NCBI GenBank assembly: GCA_963676345.2
Contig: CAXXTS010000006.1
Location: forward strand, 868,001-932,000
Direction: 5' to 3'
Source of the DNA: G963665925 sp963676345
GTDB lineage: Bacteria > Bacillota > Clostridia > Peptostreptococcales > Acidaminobacteraceae
DNA: 64,000 bases
Shown piece by piece: positions 18,488 through 26,058 of the stretch (positions are counted from its first letter, which is position 1; each line of letters opens with the position of its first letter). The position numbers and the translations under genes are program-made. Under the pieces are notes generated by a model. The model saw only the letters and a list, made by a program, of their open reading frames with translations, was not told the origin of the DNA and made no database searches.

Positions 18488-19546
18488 ATGAGCACAATGA
18501 AAAAAGAAAAAGAAAGCTTTTTGACTCGAATAAAGAACATGTCTGGTGGGGACTGGAAAAAGTTTATGATGGACAATGCCATCTTCTTTATCCTTCTTGG
18601 ACTGCTACTGATTATTGTAGCTTTATCACCGGACTTTGTTTCAATTAGAAACTTTAGAAACATTTTGGCACAGGCATCAACAAGAATGATTATGGCACTC
18701 GGTGTTGGCGGGATTATCATCCTGGCAGGTACCGACCTTTCACTAGGACGTTTGGTTGGTCTTGCAGCAGTAATATCTGCATCCCTTTTACAGGCGCCGG
18801 ACTATGCATACAGAATGTATCCGGACCTGCCCCAGTTGCCAATTATTCTACCAATTTTACTGGTTATGTCTATTACAGGTTTACTTAGTATGTTCAGTGG
18901 ATTCATGGTTGCTAAGTTTAAGCTTCACCCATTTATCGCAACACTGGGTATGATGGTAATCGCTTATGGCCTGAACTCTATCTACTTCGATAGACCGCCA
19001 TATGGTGCACAGCCAATTGGTGGACTAGACCCACGTTTCAGTGGATTTGCCCAAGGGTATTTTGATATCGGTGGATTCATCGTCCCATATCTTGTACTTT
19101 ACGCAATGCTTACAGTTGCAGTTGTATGGGTTCTTTGGAATAAAACAACATTCGGTAAAAATATATTTGCAATCGGTGGTAATGAAGAAGCTGCGATTGT
19201 ATCTGGTGTTAATGTAACAAAGTATATCCTCTTAGCTTACTTGCTTGCAGGTGCGCTTTACGGACTTGGTGGTGCACTTGAAGCAGCACGTATCGGTACA
19301 GCTACGAATAATACAGGTAACATGTATGAGCTTGATGCGATCTCTGCATGTATCGTGGGTGGTCTGTCATTCGATGGTGGTATTGGTTCAATCTCTGGTA
19401 TTGTTGCCGGCGTACTGATTTTCCAGGTTATTTCATATGGTCTGGCATTCATCGGTGTAAACCCATACCTACAGTTTATTATCAAGGGTATTATCATCCT
19501 ATCAGCGGTTGCAATTGATAACCGTAAACACTTGCAGAAAAAGTAG
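18488..19546 (+). CDS. mglC: Galactose/methyl-galactoside ABC transporter permease
   Basis: The 352-residue hydrophobic protein is a BPD_transp_2 (RbsC/MglC) permease with about ten membrane segments. The family hallmarks are GVGGIIILAGTDLSLGR in the third helix region and the AFIATLGMM-like HPFIATLGMM and later GGLSFDGGIGS. The extended hydrophilic loop after the second helix (around residues 98-112) is also found in MglC proteins. GGAGG precedes ATG 18488. It is the last gene of the mgl operon, and a repeat region follows. Confidence 0.94.
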   Translation: MSTMKKEKESFLTRIKNMSGGDWKKFMMDNAIFFILLGLLLIIVALSPDFVSIRNFRNILAQASTRMIMALGVGGIIILAGTDLSLGRLVGLAAVISASLLQAPDYAYRMYPDLPQLPIILPILLVMSITGLLSMFSGFMVAKFKLHPFIATLGMMVIAYGLNSIYFDRPPYGAQPIGGLDPRFSGFAQGYFDIGGFIVPYLVLYAMLTVAVVWVLWNKTTFGKNIFAIGGNEEAAIVSGVNVTKYILLAYLLAGALYGLGGALEAARIGTATNNTGNMYELDAISACIVGGLSFDGGIGSISGIVAGVLIFQVISYGLAFIGVNPYLQFIIKGIIILSAVAIDNRKHLQKK

Positions 19547-19618
19547 ACAGTTTTGTACGCTCCCTGTACGGAGCTGGGACTTTCTCCTCCAAAGCAACAA
19601 TATATACTCCATTTAAGG

Positions 19619-19642
19619 ACGCCCTGTATTTATACAGGGCGT
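19619..19642 (+). other. Hairpin after mglC
   Basis: An 11-bp perfect stem (19619-19629 with 19632-19642) with a 2-base loop lies 70 bases after mglC. There is no T tract, so it may be an mRNA 3'-end stabiliser rather than a strict terminator. Confidence 0.6.
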
Positions 19643-19644
19643 TC

Positions 19645-20035
19645 AGACTGTCTAGAATTCCGTTATACTGCGTTGCTGAGTTCCGCCTAATCTGATCACG
19701 TACAAAGGTACGCTCACAGATTAGGCGGAACTCGCGCCTTGTCTAGCGAAATTCTAGACAGTCTGATATTTGAGAGCAGTTCCGTTACACTGCCTTGCTG
19801 GGCGGCCTCTACTTTGCATCACGTACAAAGGTACGCTCACAGATTAGGCGGAACTCGCGCCTTGTCTAGCGAAATTCTAGACAGTCTGATATTTGAGAGC
19901 AGTTCCGTTACACTGCCTTGCTGGGCGGCCTCTACTTTGCATCACGTACAAAGGTACGCTCACAGATTAGGTGGAATTCGCGTCTTGTCTAGCGAAATTC
20001 CGAAGACTCTTATTCGGGGAAATCAAGCAGTTTGA
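19645..20035. repeat. 123-bp tandem repeat with long imperfect palindromes, intergenic
   Basis: Two nearly identical 123-bp units (19741-19863 and 19864-19986; three C-to-T differences seen) are flanked by a partial unit before (19650-19740) and a short remnant after (from 19987). The 5' partial unit forms a large imperfect hairpin: a perfect 17-bp inverted repeat (gagttccgcctaatctg at 19678-19694 and its complement at 19718-19734) lies inside longer, roughly 48-base arms that end in the shared gtctaga-type sequence. In the two full units the left arm has diverged, so palindromy is partly lost. Each unit also keeps a small cgtacaaaggtacg stem. Because 123 is divisible by three, one frame stays open, but it has no ribosome site and looks non-coding. 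This looks like an extragenic palindromic element or MITE-like unit that was duplicated. Confidence 0.85.
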
Positions 20036-20048
20036 TATTTAGATATCA

Positions 20049-20094
20049 ACAGTCCCTATAAGCGCGCTAGAGCGTTTATAAGGGCTGTTTTAGC
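20049..20094 (+). terminator. Terminator-like hairpin downstream of the repeat array
   Basis: Arms at about 20049-20065 and 20072-20088 pair over 17 bases with one mismatch and two G-U pairs, followed by TTTTAGCTT. It could end transcription from mgl that passes the repeats. Confidence 0.6.
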
Positions 20095-20123
20095 TTACAA
20101 TAAAGCGTGTTACAAATACACAC

Positions 20124-20158
20124 AAAAATAGCTCTGCTTGACCAGCTGAGCTATTTTT
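20124..20158. terminator. Bidirectional terminator between mgl region and convergent transporter gene
   Basis: An 11-bp stem (20124-20134 with 20148-20158) has an A tract on its 5' side and a T tract on its 3' side, so it works on either strand. It lies about 75 bases past the stop of the minus-strand gene. Confidence 0.8.
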
Positions 20159-20232
20159 GCGTGTGAGTATAAAGGGATGTGAGAAAGAAATTTGAGGTCG
20201 GAGGTCCGACACCAAAGTATCTTACAAAGTAA

Positions 20233-20781
20233 TTATAGAGGCAGCCCGTGTGTTAGAGCGCCCCAGAAAATGAACAGGCCACCGATACCGATGAGAATGT
20301 TCAGCAGTCCTGCAACTTTAATGAATTCTGGCTTGATGCCCCAAAGTGCGATAAATAGAGAAATCATCAGTAGAATAATAAGTGCAAGAACTGTTCCCAG
20401 TGGCCAAGCAAGACCAAGCTGGAATGCTACATAGGTTAAAAATGCTGTAATGATTCCGACTGCACCACAGAAGTTGCCAAGCATTTTGTTATCGCCTCCA
20501 TAACGAAAATGATTCGCAGCAACGAGCCAGAAGAAACCGTAAAGTCCAAATACTGTTGCAACAAATGTTGACTTTTCACCAGCGAAGCCGAAAGTCGTCA
20601 TCATAATTGCTGTCATAACCTGTGTTACACCACCGAACCAGAATGCAACATAGGATACTTCCTTGCTGATCATGTCGTGGTCGCCGCCCTTTGTTCCGAT
20701 ACCAAGCTGTTCAAGTCCGAAAACAAATACGGTTACGACCAGCCCGAGTACACCTATTGCCTCAGGATTAAATGGATTCAT
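20233..20781 (-). CDS. GPR1/FUN34/YaaH (AceTr) family acetate/succinate transporter
   Basis: The 182-residue protein has six predicted membrane helices, the size of E. coli SatP (about 188). It starts with an NP-containing segment followed by GVLGL, resembling the NPxxLGL family signature, and has the FGLYGFFWLVAANHF segment that corresponds to the helix-4 motif. Family members move acetate or succinate with protons; for a fermenter, export or reuptake of acetate is the likely use. ATG 20781 has AAGGGGG just upstream. It appears monocistronic, with terminators on both sides. Family call is by motif memory and moderately secure. Confidence 0.75.
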   Translation of the reverse strand: MNPFNPEAIGVLGLVVTVFVFGLEQLGIGTKGGDHDMISKEVSYVAFWFGGVTQVMTAIMMTTFGFAGEKSTFVATVFGLYGFFWLVAANHFRYGGDNKMLGNFCGAVGIITAFLTYVAFQLGLAWPLGTVLALIILLMISLFIALWGIKPEFIKVAGLLNILIGIGGLFIFWGALTHGLPL

Positions 20782-20861
20782 GAGTTGGTCCCCCTTAGGA
20801 TATTTAGTTTGTTAGCAAGTTTTGCCTTCAGGTATCAAAGCACATAGATATTTCCCCAAAA

Positions 20862-20903
20862 AACAAAAAACGACAAGTGAGTTGTTCAACTCATTCGTCG
20901 TTT
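20862..20903 (-). terminator. Terminator on the minus strand downstream of the desulfurase gene
   Basis: A 17-bp stem with two mismatches (20868-20884 with 20887-20903) reads on the minus strand into TTTTTTGTTTTTT. It separates the desulfurase gene from the transporter gene. The remaining 20782-21060 interval holds only the transporter promoter area, with no feature I can name. Confidence 0.8.
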
Positions 20904-21060
20904 AATATCTACGATAAAGTGCTGGGAAGCACCAAATAGACATTTGACACAGAAAGCGATTTCCTATTTAAATTATAAGGTATAAGCAGAGTCAATGCAA
21001 CATAATTTTGATAAAAATCTGACAATTGAATCAAATGCTTCCTGCAGCTGCCTTTTGATG

Positions 21061-22215
21061 CTATTGTTCCTTAAGAATAGTCTTTAGTGCATTCAAAACA
21101 GTTTGTACATCCTGGTCTGTATTCGCATACCCGAAACTGAAACGGATGGTTCCTTGTGGAAATGTTCCCATAGTTTTATGGGCTGAAGGTGCACAGTGCA
21201 TACCACATCTATTATTGACGCCATAGGTTGAACTAAGCAGATGCGAAACAACAGCACTGTCATGGTTCGGTGTGTCGATGGATACAACAGCCGTCTTATT
21301 TGAACAATCAGTCGTTGCGATTACATTAACTTCAGGTATTTTTGCAAGACCATTCAGAAGGGATTGGGTCAGCTTGCGTTCATGCCGGCGTATGCTTTCC
21401 ATCCCCTTTTCCTTGATAAAGGTAAGGGAAGCATGGAGGCCAATAATGCCAATTGTGTTTGGTGTGCCAGATTCGAATTTATCTGGCAGGTAGTCTGGTT
21501 GAATTTCAAGATCAGATTTGCTGCCTGTACCCCCTTGAATCAGACTGGAAACTTCCTTTGCAAAATCATCGGTTATGGCAAAGCCGCCGATACCTTGAGG
21601 GCCTAGTAAGCTCTTATGTCCAGTAAATGCGATGGCATCTGCATGGAGTTCGGTCATTTTTACCGGGAGAAAACCTGCAGTTTGAGCTGCGTCTACAATA
21701 AAACGCAGATTGTGTTCTTTTGCAAATGCCCCAACCGTATCAAGTTTCAAAACAGTTCCGAATACATTGGATGCATGGAGCATGGCAACGAGCTTGGTAT
21801 TGGGTCTAAGTGCGTCCTCTAAGGCTTTTGTGTCAAAGGAGCCGTCAGGGCCTGGAATTACACGTGTGAACGAAACACCGGCAGATTCAAGAGCCACTAG
21901 GGGGCGCATCATGGCATTGTGTTCAAGGCTTGAAACAATAACATGGTCCCCTGAATTTAAATAGCCATGGAGCAACACATTCAAGCTTTCAGTGATATTT
22001 TTTGTAAATGCAATATTTTTTGAATCGGGTGCATCAAACAAGTCGGCAAGCATTTCTCGTGTTTCATAGACAAGGCCTTCTGTTTCAAAAGCTTCGGCAT
22101 ATGCGCCGCGGCCTACATTTGTACCTACATTTAAGATATAATTATTTATGGCCTCTGCAACGCCTGGGGCTTTAGGAAATGAAGTTGCCCCATTGTCGAG
22201 ATAGGTTCTTTTCAT
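21061..22215 (-). CDS. Cysteine desulfurase-family class V aminotransferase
   Basis: The 384-residue PLP enzyme matches the SufS/CsdB-like branch. It has YLDNGATSFPK at the N-terminus, SLEHNA (cofactor-stacking His), FIVDAAQTAG, the PLP lysine K201 in FTGHKSLLGPQG, and near the C-terminus NRCGMHCAPSAHKTMGT, whose Cys can be the persulfide-forming residue. It corresponds to the family usually labelled 'cysteine desulfurase family protein', which in Clostridia is often near selenium or sulfur genes. None of those are adjacent here, so the acceptor is unknown. ATG 22215 has AAGGAGAT upstream. Confidence 0.88.
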   Translation of the reverse strand: MKRTYLDNGATSFPKAPGVAEAINNYILNVGTNVGRGAYAEAFETEGLVYETREMLADLFDAPDSKNIAFTKNITESLNVLLHGYLNSGDHVIVSSLEHNAMMRPLVALESAGVSFTRVIPGPDGSFDTKALEDALRPNTKLVAMLHASNVFGTVLKLDTVGAFAKEHNLRFIVDAAQTAGFLPVKMTELHADAIAFTGHKSLLGPQGIGGFAITDDFAKEVSSLIQGGTGSKSDLEIQPDYLPDKFESGTPNTIGIIGLHASLTFIKEKGMESIRRHERKLTQSLLNGLAKIPEVNVIATTDCSNKTAVVSIDTPNHDSAVVSHLLSSTYGVNNRCGMHCAPSAHKTMGTFPQGTIRFSFGYANTDQDVQTVLNALKTILKEQ

Positions 22216-22366
22216 GTTGAATCTCCTTCGTTAAGTATGCATACTACACTGCTGCTTATATTTTAACATGACGTGGAGCGCTTATAAAAATATAATGGGC
22301 ATATACCCCAATTTTATTAAAAATATCTATACTTAAAAGCGTACTATTTAGAAAAGGAATGATCAA

Positions 22367-23074
22367 ATGTATGCATTTATAGGACGAGATTCTGAAATAA
22401 GCAAAAAAATAGTATATGATAATACACGAAATATACAGTGGATTGAGATGCCATCCCATGAGAAGCTTTATGAGGCAGTGCGCTGTCATGCAGACATGCT
22501 TTGTTGTGCAGTGGGCAGTACACTGGTTGTAGCCCCAAGCTTGTTTGACGAGCTCTTACGCCTTGCTCCAGAGTTGAAAGATCAAGCCATAAAAGGTGCA
22601 AGTCTTTTAAGACGTGACTATCCAGACAATATTGCTTATAATGTCGCATTTATTGGCTCGTATGCGGTTCATAATACCACTTACACCGACCCGCAACTTA
22701 AAGAAGTGATCGATTCAAGCGGGTATACTTGGGTGCATGTAAAGCAGGGCTATTCCAATTGTATGCTGTGCGTAGTAGGAGATGGGAGTGCTATTACATC
22801 AGACGCAGGGCTTGCGCGTGTTTTAAGAGCCAGGGGCATAGATATATTGCAAATAGATGCAGGACATATTGAGCTGAGCGGTCTAGATTATGGATTTATT
22901 GGCGGTGCGAGTATGTGTATAGAGAAGGAAATTTATTTTTTTGGATCACTAATGACACATCCACAAGGCGCAGAAATAAAGGCGTTTATACAAAAAAAAG
23001 GATATAAAACAGTTGAACTTGGAAATGGAAAACTTGTTGATATAGGCAGTGTACGACTGCTGAAAAGACCATAA
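22367..23074 (+). CDS. Conserved protein resembling DUF6873 (GME-fold-like)
   Basis: The 235-residue soluble protein has no signal or membrane segment. It contains HADMLCCAVG at about residue 44, a VKQGYSNCMLCVVGDGSAITSDAG stretch spread over about residues 125-148, and DAGHIELSGLDYGFIGGAS at about 164-182. The ordered His/Asp/Gly/Cys motifs recall the amidinotransferase (GME) fold of the DUF6873 family as I remember it. No substrate can be read. It is 15 bases upstream of a MarR gene on the same strand with GGAGG between, so the two are one operon. ATG 22367 has AAAAGGA upstream. Confidence 0.65.
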   Translation: MYAFIGRDSEISKKIVYDNTRNIQWIEMPSHEKLYEAVRCHADMLCCAVGSTLVVAPSLFDELLRLAPELKDQAIKGASLLRRDYPDNIAYNVAFIGSYAVHNTTYTDPQLKEVIDSSGYTWVHVKQGYSNCMLCVVGDGSAITSDAGLARVLRARGIDILQIDAGHIELSGLDYGFIGGASMCIEKEIYFFGSLMTHPQGAEIKAFIQKKGYKTVELGNGKLVDIGSVRLLKRP

Positions 23075-23088
23075 GCAGGAGGCAGTTC

Positions 23089-23523
23089 ATGGAGTCAAAT
23101 TTTTCAACACACATCGGATACTTTATTCAAGAAATCGCTCGAAAATCTGCACTGTTGTTAAACGAAGAACTTAGTGCCCTAGATTTAACCTATGCACAGT
23201 TTCGTGTTTTGAACACGCTCTGGAAACGGGGGACATTGACACAAAAGGAAATATTAGAACATATATGTGTTAAGCCATCAACCTTGACAGGACTTACAGA
23301 TCAACTGGTAAAAAAAGGATTGGCCAAGCGCATTAAGCTTAAAGACGATCGGCGATCTAAAAAAATTGCGTTGACAACAAAAGGTGAAGCGATGCGTGCA
23401 CCGGCTTTTGAAATTATAAATGCCTTTGAGAAAAGAACGACGTATCACATTACCGAACCACTACACAGTGAAATGCTTAAGGCGCTTAAGGTTATGGATG
23501 AGGCCCTGAGTTCAAGGCCTTAA
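23089..23523 (+). CDS. MarR-family transcriptional regulator
   Basis: The 144-residue protein is a typical MarR winged-helix dimer: N-terminal helix, LTYAQFRVLNTLWKRG, the recognition-helix region KPSTLTGLTDQLVKKGL, and the wing KDDRRSKKIALTTKGE. GGAGGC precedes ATG. The kynureninase gene with a palindromic operator follows about 190 bases later on the same strand, which makes it the likely target, though self-regulation is also possible. Confidence 0.92.
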   Translation: MESNFSTHIGYFIQEIARKSALLLNEELSALDLTYAQFRVLNTLWKRGTLTQKEILEHICVKPSTLTGLTDQLVKKGLAKRIKLKDDRRSKKIALTTKGEAMRAPAFEIINAFEKRTTYHITEPLHSEMLKALKVMDEALSSRP

Positions 23524-23607
23524 ATCACAAATGAAGCCTAGTATATTACTATAGCGCAAAGGGGATTGCTAGATGAACTGGAGGCAATAATCTTTGCGTT
23601 TTAACTT

Positions 23608-23664
23608 GCATATATTTAGGGAGCTAAATATATGCGCTTGAATACTTAGCTTCCTAAATATATA
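23608..23664. promoter_or_regulatory. Palindromic operator pair upstream of kynureninase gene
   Basis: A perfect inverted repeat with 12-bp arms (23608-23619 and 23624-23635; left arm gcatatatttag) and a 4-base centre is followed 10 bases later by a second, partial copy (about 23644-23664) that keeps ctaaatatat. AT-rich palindromes of this size suit a MarR dimer, and the MarR gene is adjacent. Confidence 0.7.
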
Positions 23665-23716
23665 ATGATATCATACAAAACTGTGGGTTGATTGACTTTT
23701 AGTATGGAGGTGCAAA

Positions 23717-24988
23717 ATGGCATTTAATTATGAAGTCGCCAAATATATGGACATACAAGACCCTATTGCGCACATGCGAAGTAGGTTTTATCTAAAGGAG
23801 AATGAACTTTATATGGATGGAAATTCTCTGGGCCTGATGTCAAAGGATGCTGAAGCGAGCCTTTATAAAACACTGGATGACTGGAGAACTTTAGGCATAC
23901 GTGGTTGGACCGATGCAGAACAAAGTTGGTTTTATATGTCTGAGAAGCTTGCAAGCCTCCAAGCACCACTTGTTGGTGCAAAGCAAAATGAGTTGACCAT
24001 TCACAGCTCTACAACACTCAATTTGCATTTACTACTTGCAACTTTTTATCGTCCAAGTGGCAACAGAAGAAAAATTCTTGTAGATGCACTTAATTTTCCT
24101 ACAGATGTATATGCCGTACGTAGCCATCTGGAGCACTGTGGGATGGATGTTGATGAAAATTTAATTATTGTGCAGAGCGATGACGGGCTGACGCTAGACG
24201 AAAACAAACTCCTTGAGTATATGGATGAAACAGTAGCGCTTGTTGTCTTGCCAGGGGTGCTTTACAGAAGTGGCCAGTGTTTAGATATGGAAATGCTGGT
24301 TAAGGCAGCTCATAAGGCAGGTGCGGTAATTGGGCTGGATTTGTCTCACTCCGCAGGTGCAGTAATTCATAAACTACACGAATGGGCAGTCGATTTTGCT
24401 TTTTGGTGTAATTATAAGTACTTTAATGGTGGACCTGGTGCTGCTGCAAGTCTTTTTGTCCATGAAAGGCATTTGAAAAATGGGCCAGCCTTATCTGGTT
24501 GGTTTGGGTATAGAAAAGACAAGCAATTTGCCCTTGATCTAGATTTTGAGCCATCTCAGACTGCATCAGCATGGGAAATTGGAACACCCCATGTAATGAG
24601 TATGGCAACGCTGTTTGGCTCATTAGACCAGTTTGGGAAAGTAGGGATGACTGCACTTAGAGAGAAATCATTAAAACTCACAGAAGCTCTAATCGAACTC
24701 ATTGACACCCGGCTCACACCGTTCGGTTTTTCAGTCGGCACCCCGCGCGATGCTAAGCGGCGTGGTGGACACGTTGCCCTTGTACATCCTGAAGCTGCGC
24801 GAATTAATGAAGCGATGAAAGCGTCAGGCATCATTCCTGACTATAGGGAACCAAATATTATTCGTCTTGCACCAGTGCCCCTCTATACACGTTTTGTTGA
24901 TATAATTGATCTTGTAAATCGCATTGAAGAGATTATGCAGACCCAGTCCTATAAGAAGTATGAAAACAAACGTGGAACTGTGGCTTGA
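23717..24988 (+). CDS. kynU: Kynureninase
   Basis: The 423-residue PLP enzyme matches kynureninase throughout: YMDGNSLGL at the N-terminus, STTLNLH (phosphate-binding region), FPTDVYAV, DLSHSAGA, the PLP lysine K234 in CNYKYFNGGPG, and GWFGYRKD, a family-specific segment. It would hydrolyse L-kynurenine (to anthranilate and alanine) or 3-hydroxykynurenine. No tryptophan dioxygenase or formamidase is nearby, and an anaerobe could not make kynurenine with oxygen, so it probably uses external kynurenine as an alanine or carbon source. GGAGGTG precedes ATG 23717; the gene appears monocistronic under the palindromic operator. Confidence 0.93.
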   Translation: MAFNYEVAKYMDIQDPIAHMRSRFYLKENELYMDGNSLGLMSKDAEASLYKTLDDWRTLGIRGWTDAEQSWFYMSEKLASLQAPLVGAKQNELTIHSSTTLNLHLLLATFYRPSGNRRKILVDALNFPTDVYAVRSHLEHCGMDVDENLIIVQSDDGLTLDENKLLEYMDETVALVVLPGVLYRSGQCLDMEMLVKAAHKAGAVIGLDLSHSAGAVIHKLHEWAVDFAFWCNYKYFNGGPGAAASLFVHERHLKNGPALSGWFGYRKDKQFALDLDFEPSQTASAWEIGTPHVMSMATLFGSLDQFGKVGMTALREKSLKLTEALIELIDTRLTPFGFSVGTPRDAKRRGGHVALVHPEAARINEAMKASGIIPDYREPNIIRLAPVPLYTRFVDIIDLVNRIEEIMQTQSYKKYENKRGTVA

Positions 24989-25003
24989 TTTACAATAATG
25001 TGG

Positions 25004-25078
25004 TATAATCTTCCTCGTCTTTTAGTGATAGAAATAACAGATAAAACACAATGCCATTGACAATTTGTACATTGTGTT
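25004..25078 (+). promoter_or_regulatory. Promoter -10 and leader hairpin of the DUF445 gene
   Basis: TATAAT at 25004-25009 with TG at -15/-14 forms an extended -10. The transcript leader contains a 9-bp perfect stem (25045-25053 with 25070-25078) ending just before the ribosome site, which may affect translation or mRNA stability. Confidence 0.5.
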
Positions 25079-25093
25079 GAAAGAGGGAGAAAA

Positions 25094-25690
25094 ATGATTA
25101 AGTTATTTATACTTGCTTCAGTTGGTGCGCTTATTGGCTGGATGACAAATGTAATTGCTATAAAACTCTTGTTTAGACCAATTGAGCCTGTAAAGATTCC
25201 AGTTGTAGGATTTACCATTCAAGGCCTTATGCCTAAACGTAAAAAAGAGATTGCACGTAACATTGGGCAAACTGTTGAAACTGAACTGCTTTCCATTGAA
25301 GAAATTATTGATAGAATGATTGAAGGAATGGATAAGACCGCAGTTATTGAAGCTTTGAAAAAACGCATTGTTCAACTTGCAGAACTTAAAATGCCTGTCT
25401 TTGTGCCTTCTGCCATGAAGGGGATGATTATGACCTTCATTGAAGATACCATCGACGAGAATGCAGATGAAATGCTTAATGAAATCAGTGAAAAAATTGT
25501 TCATGAAGCCACTGAGAAAGTAAGCGTTGCCCTGATTATTGAAGAAAAAATCAATGCATTTCCTTTTGAAAAGCTAGAAGAAATCATTTTATCCATTGCC
25601 AAAAAAGAGCTCAAACATATTGAGTACCTTGGTGGACTGATCGGACTGGTTATCGGATTTGTGCAAGGCCTAATTATTCTTTATCTTTAA
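25094..25690 (+). CDS. DUF445 (YheB-like) membrane protein
   Basis: The 198-residue protein has an N-terminal membrane helix with the DUF445 motif GALIGWMTNVIAIKLLFRP, then PIQGLMPKRKKEIA-like GFTIQGLMPKRKKEIARNIG, a long amphipathic helical middle, and a C-terminal helix with GGLIGLVIGFVQG. This is the layout of short DUF445 proteins in Firmicutes, some of which affect spore or envelope functions; function here is unknown. GAGGGAG precedes ATG. The gene stands alone between kynU and the thrS leader. Confidence 0.88.
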   Translation: MIKLFILASVGALIGWMTNVIAIKLLFRPIEPVKIPVVGFTIQGLMPKRKKEIARNIGQTVETELLSIEEIIDRMIEGMDKTAVIEALKKRIVQLAELKMPVFVPSAMKGMIMTFIEDTIDENADEMLNEISEKIVHEATEKVSVALIIEEKINAFPFEKLEEIILSIAKKELKHIEYLGGLIGLVIGFVQGLIILYL

Positions 25691-25719
25691 AGGAATTGTC
25701 TGGATTAGTGCAGGCAATA

Positions 25720-25748
25720 TTGACAATCTCGAAAAATCAGAATATGAT
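25720..25748 (+). promoter_or_regulatory. Sigma-A-type promoter for thrS
   Basis: TTGACA (25720-25725) and TATGAT (25743-25748) are separated by exactly 17 bases, about 25 bases before the T-box leader. Confidence 0.75.
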
Positions 25749-25764
25749 AAAACAAATAAGAAAT

Positions 25765-26010
25765 CTATGGCAATAATAAGAGACAAGTAGTTTGAATTCA
25801 CTCTGAAGAGAGGATGTGCCGTGGCTGTGAGCGCATCTGGTGTGAACCTTACGAATACTCCTCTTTAGCTTTGGCAGAGTACTTAAATAGGAAAATGCCA
25901 ACGTAGGGCTGCGTTAAAGCCGACTGAGCTGGAATGCATGTTGCATTCAAGTTGGGTGGAACCGCGTTATAACGTCCCAATACACGTAAGTGTATTGGGA
26001 CTTTTTTCGT
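25765..26010 (+). promoter_or_regulatory. T-box leader (threonine) with terminator
   Basis: The T-box element tgggtggaaccgcg is at 25953-25966 and is followed by a strong terminator (12-bp stem 25974-25985 with 25990-26001, then TTTTTT). Aligned with the pheS leader in this window, the specifier falls on ACC at 25846-25848, a threonine codon, in front of the shared ttacga. Uncharged tRNA-Thr would base-pair with the element and let transcription reach thrS. Confidence 0.93.
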
Positions 26011-26058
26011 ATCAGGAAAAGACAAAGAAACGTATATAAAATAATGTAAGGAGGAAAG

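Noticed and set aside
19739..20035. A 98-codon open frame with a repeated 41-residue unit
   Set aside because: It exists only because the 123-bp DNA repeat is a multiple of three. It has no ribosome site, and the palindromic base pattern explains the sequence.
19645..20035. CRISPR array
   Set aside because: Repeats are 123 bp and directly adjacent, with no unique spacers, and no cas genes are in the window.
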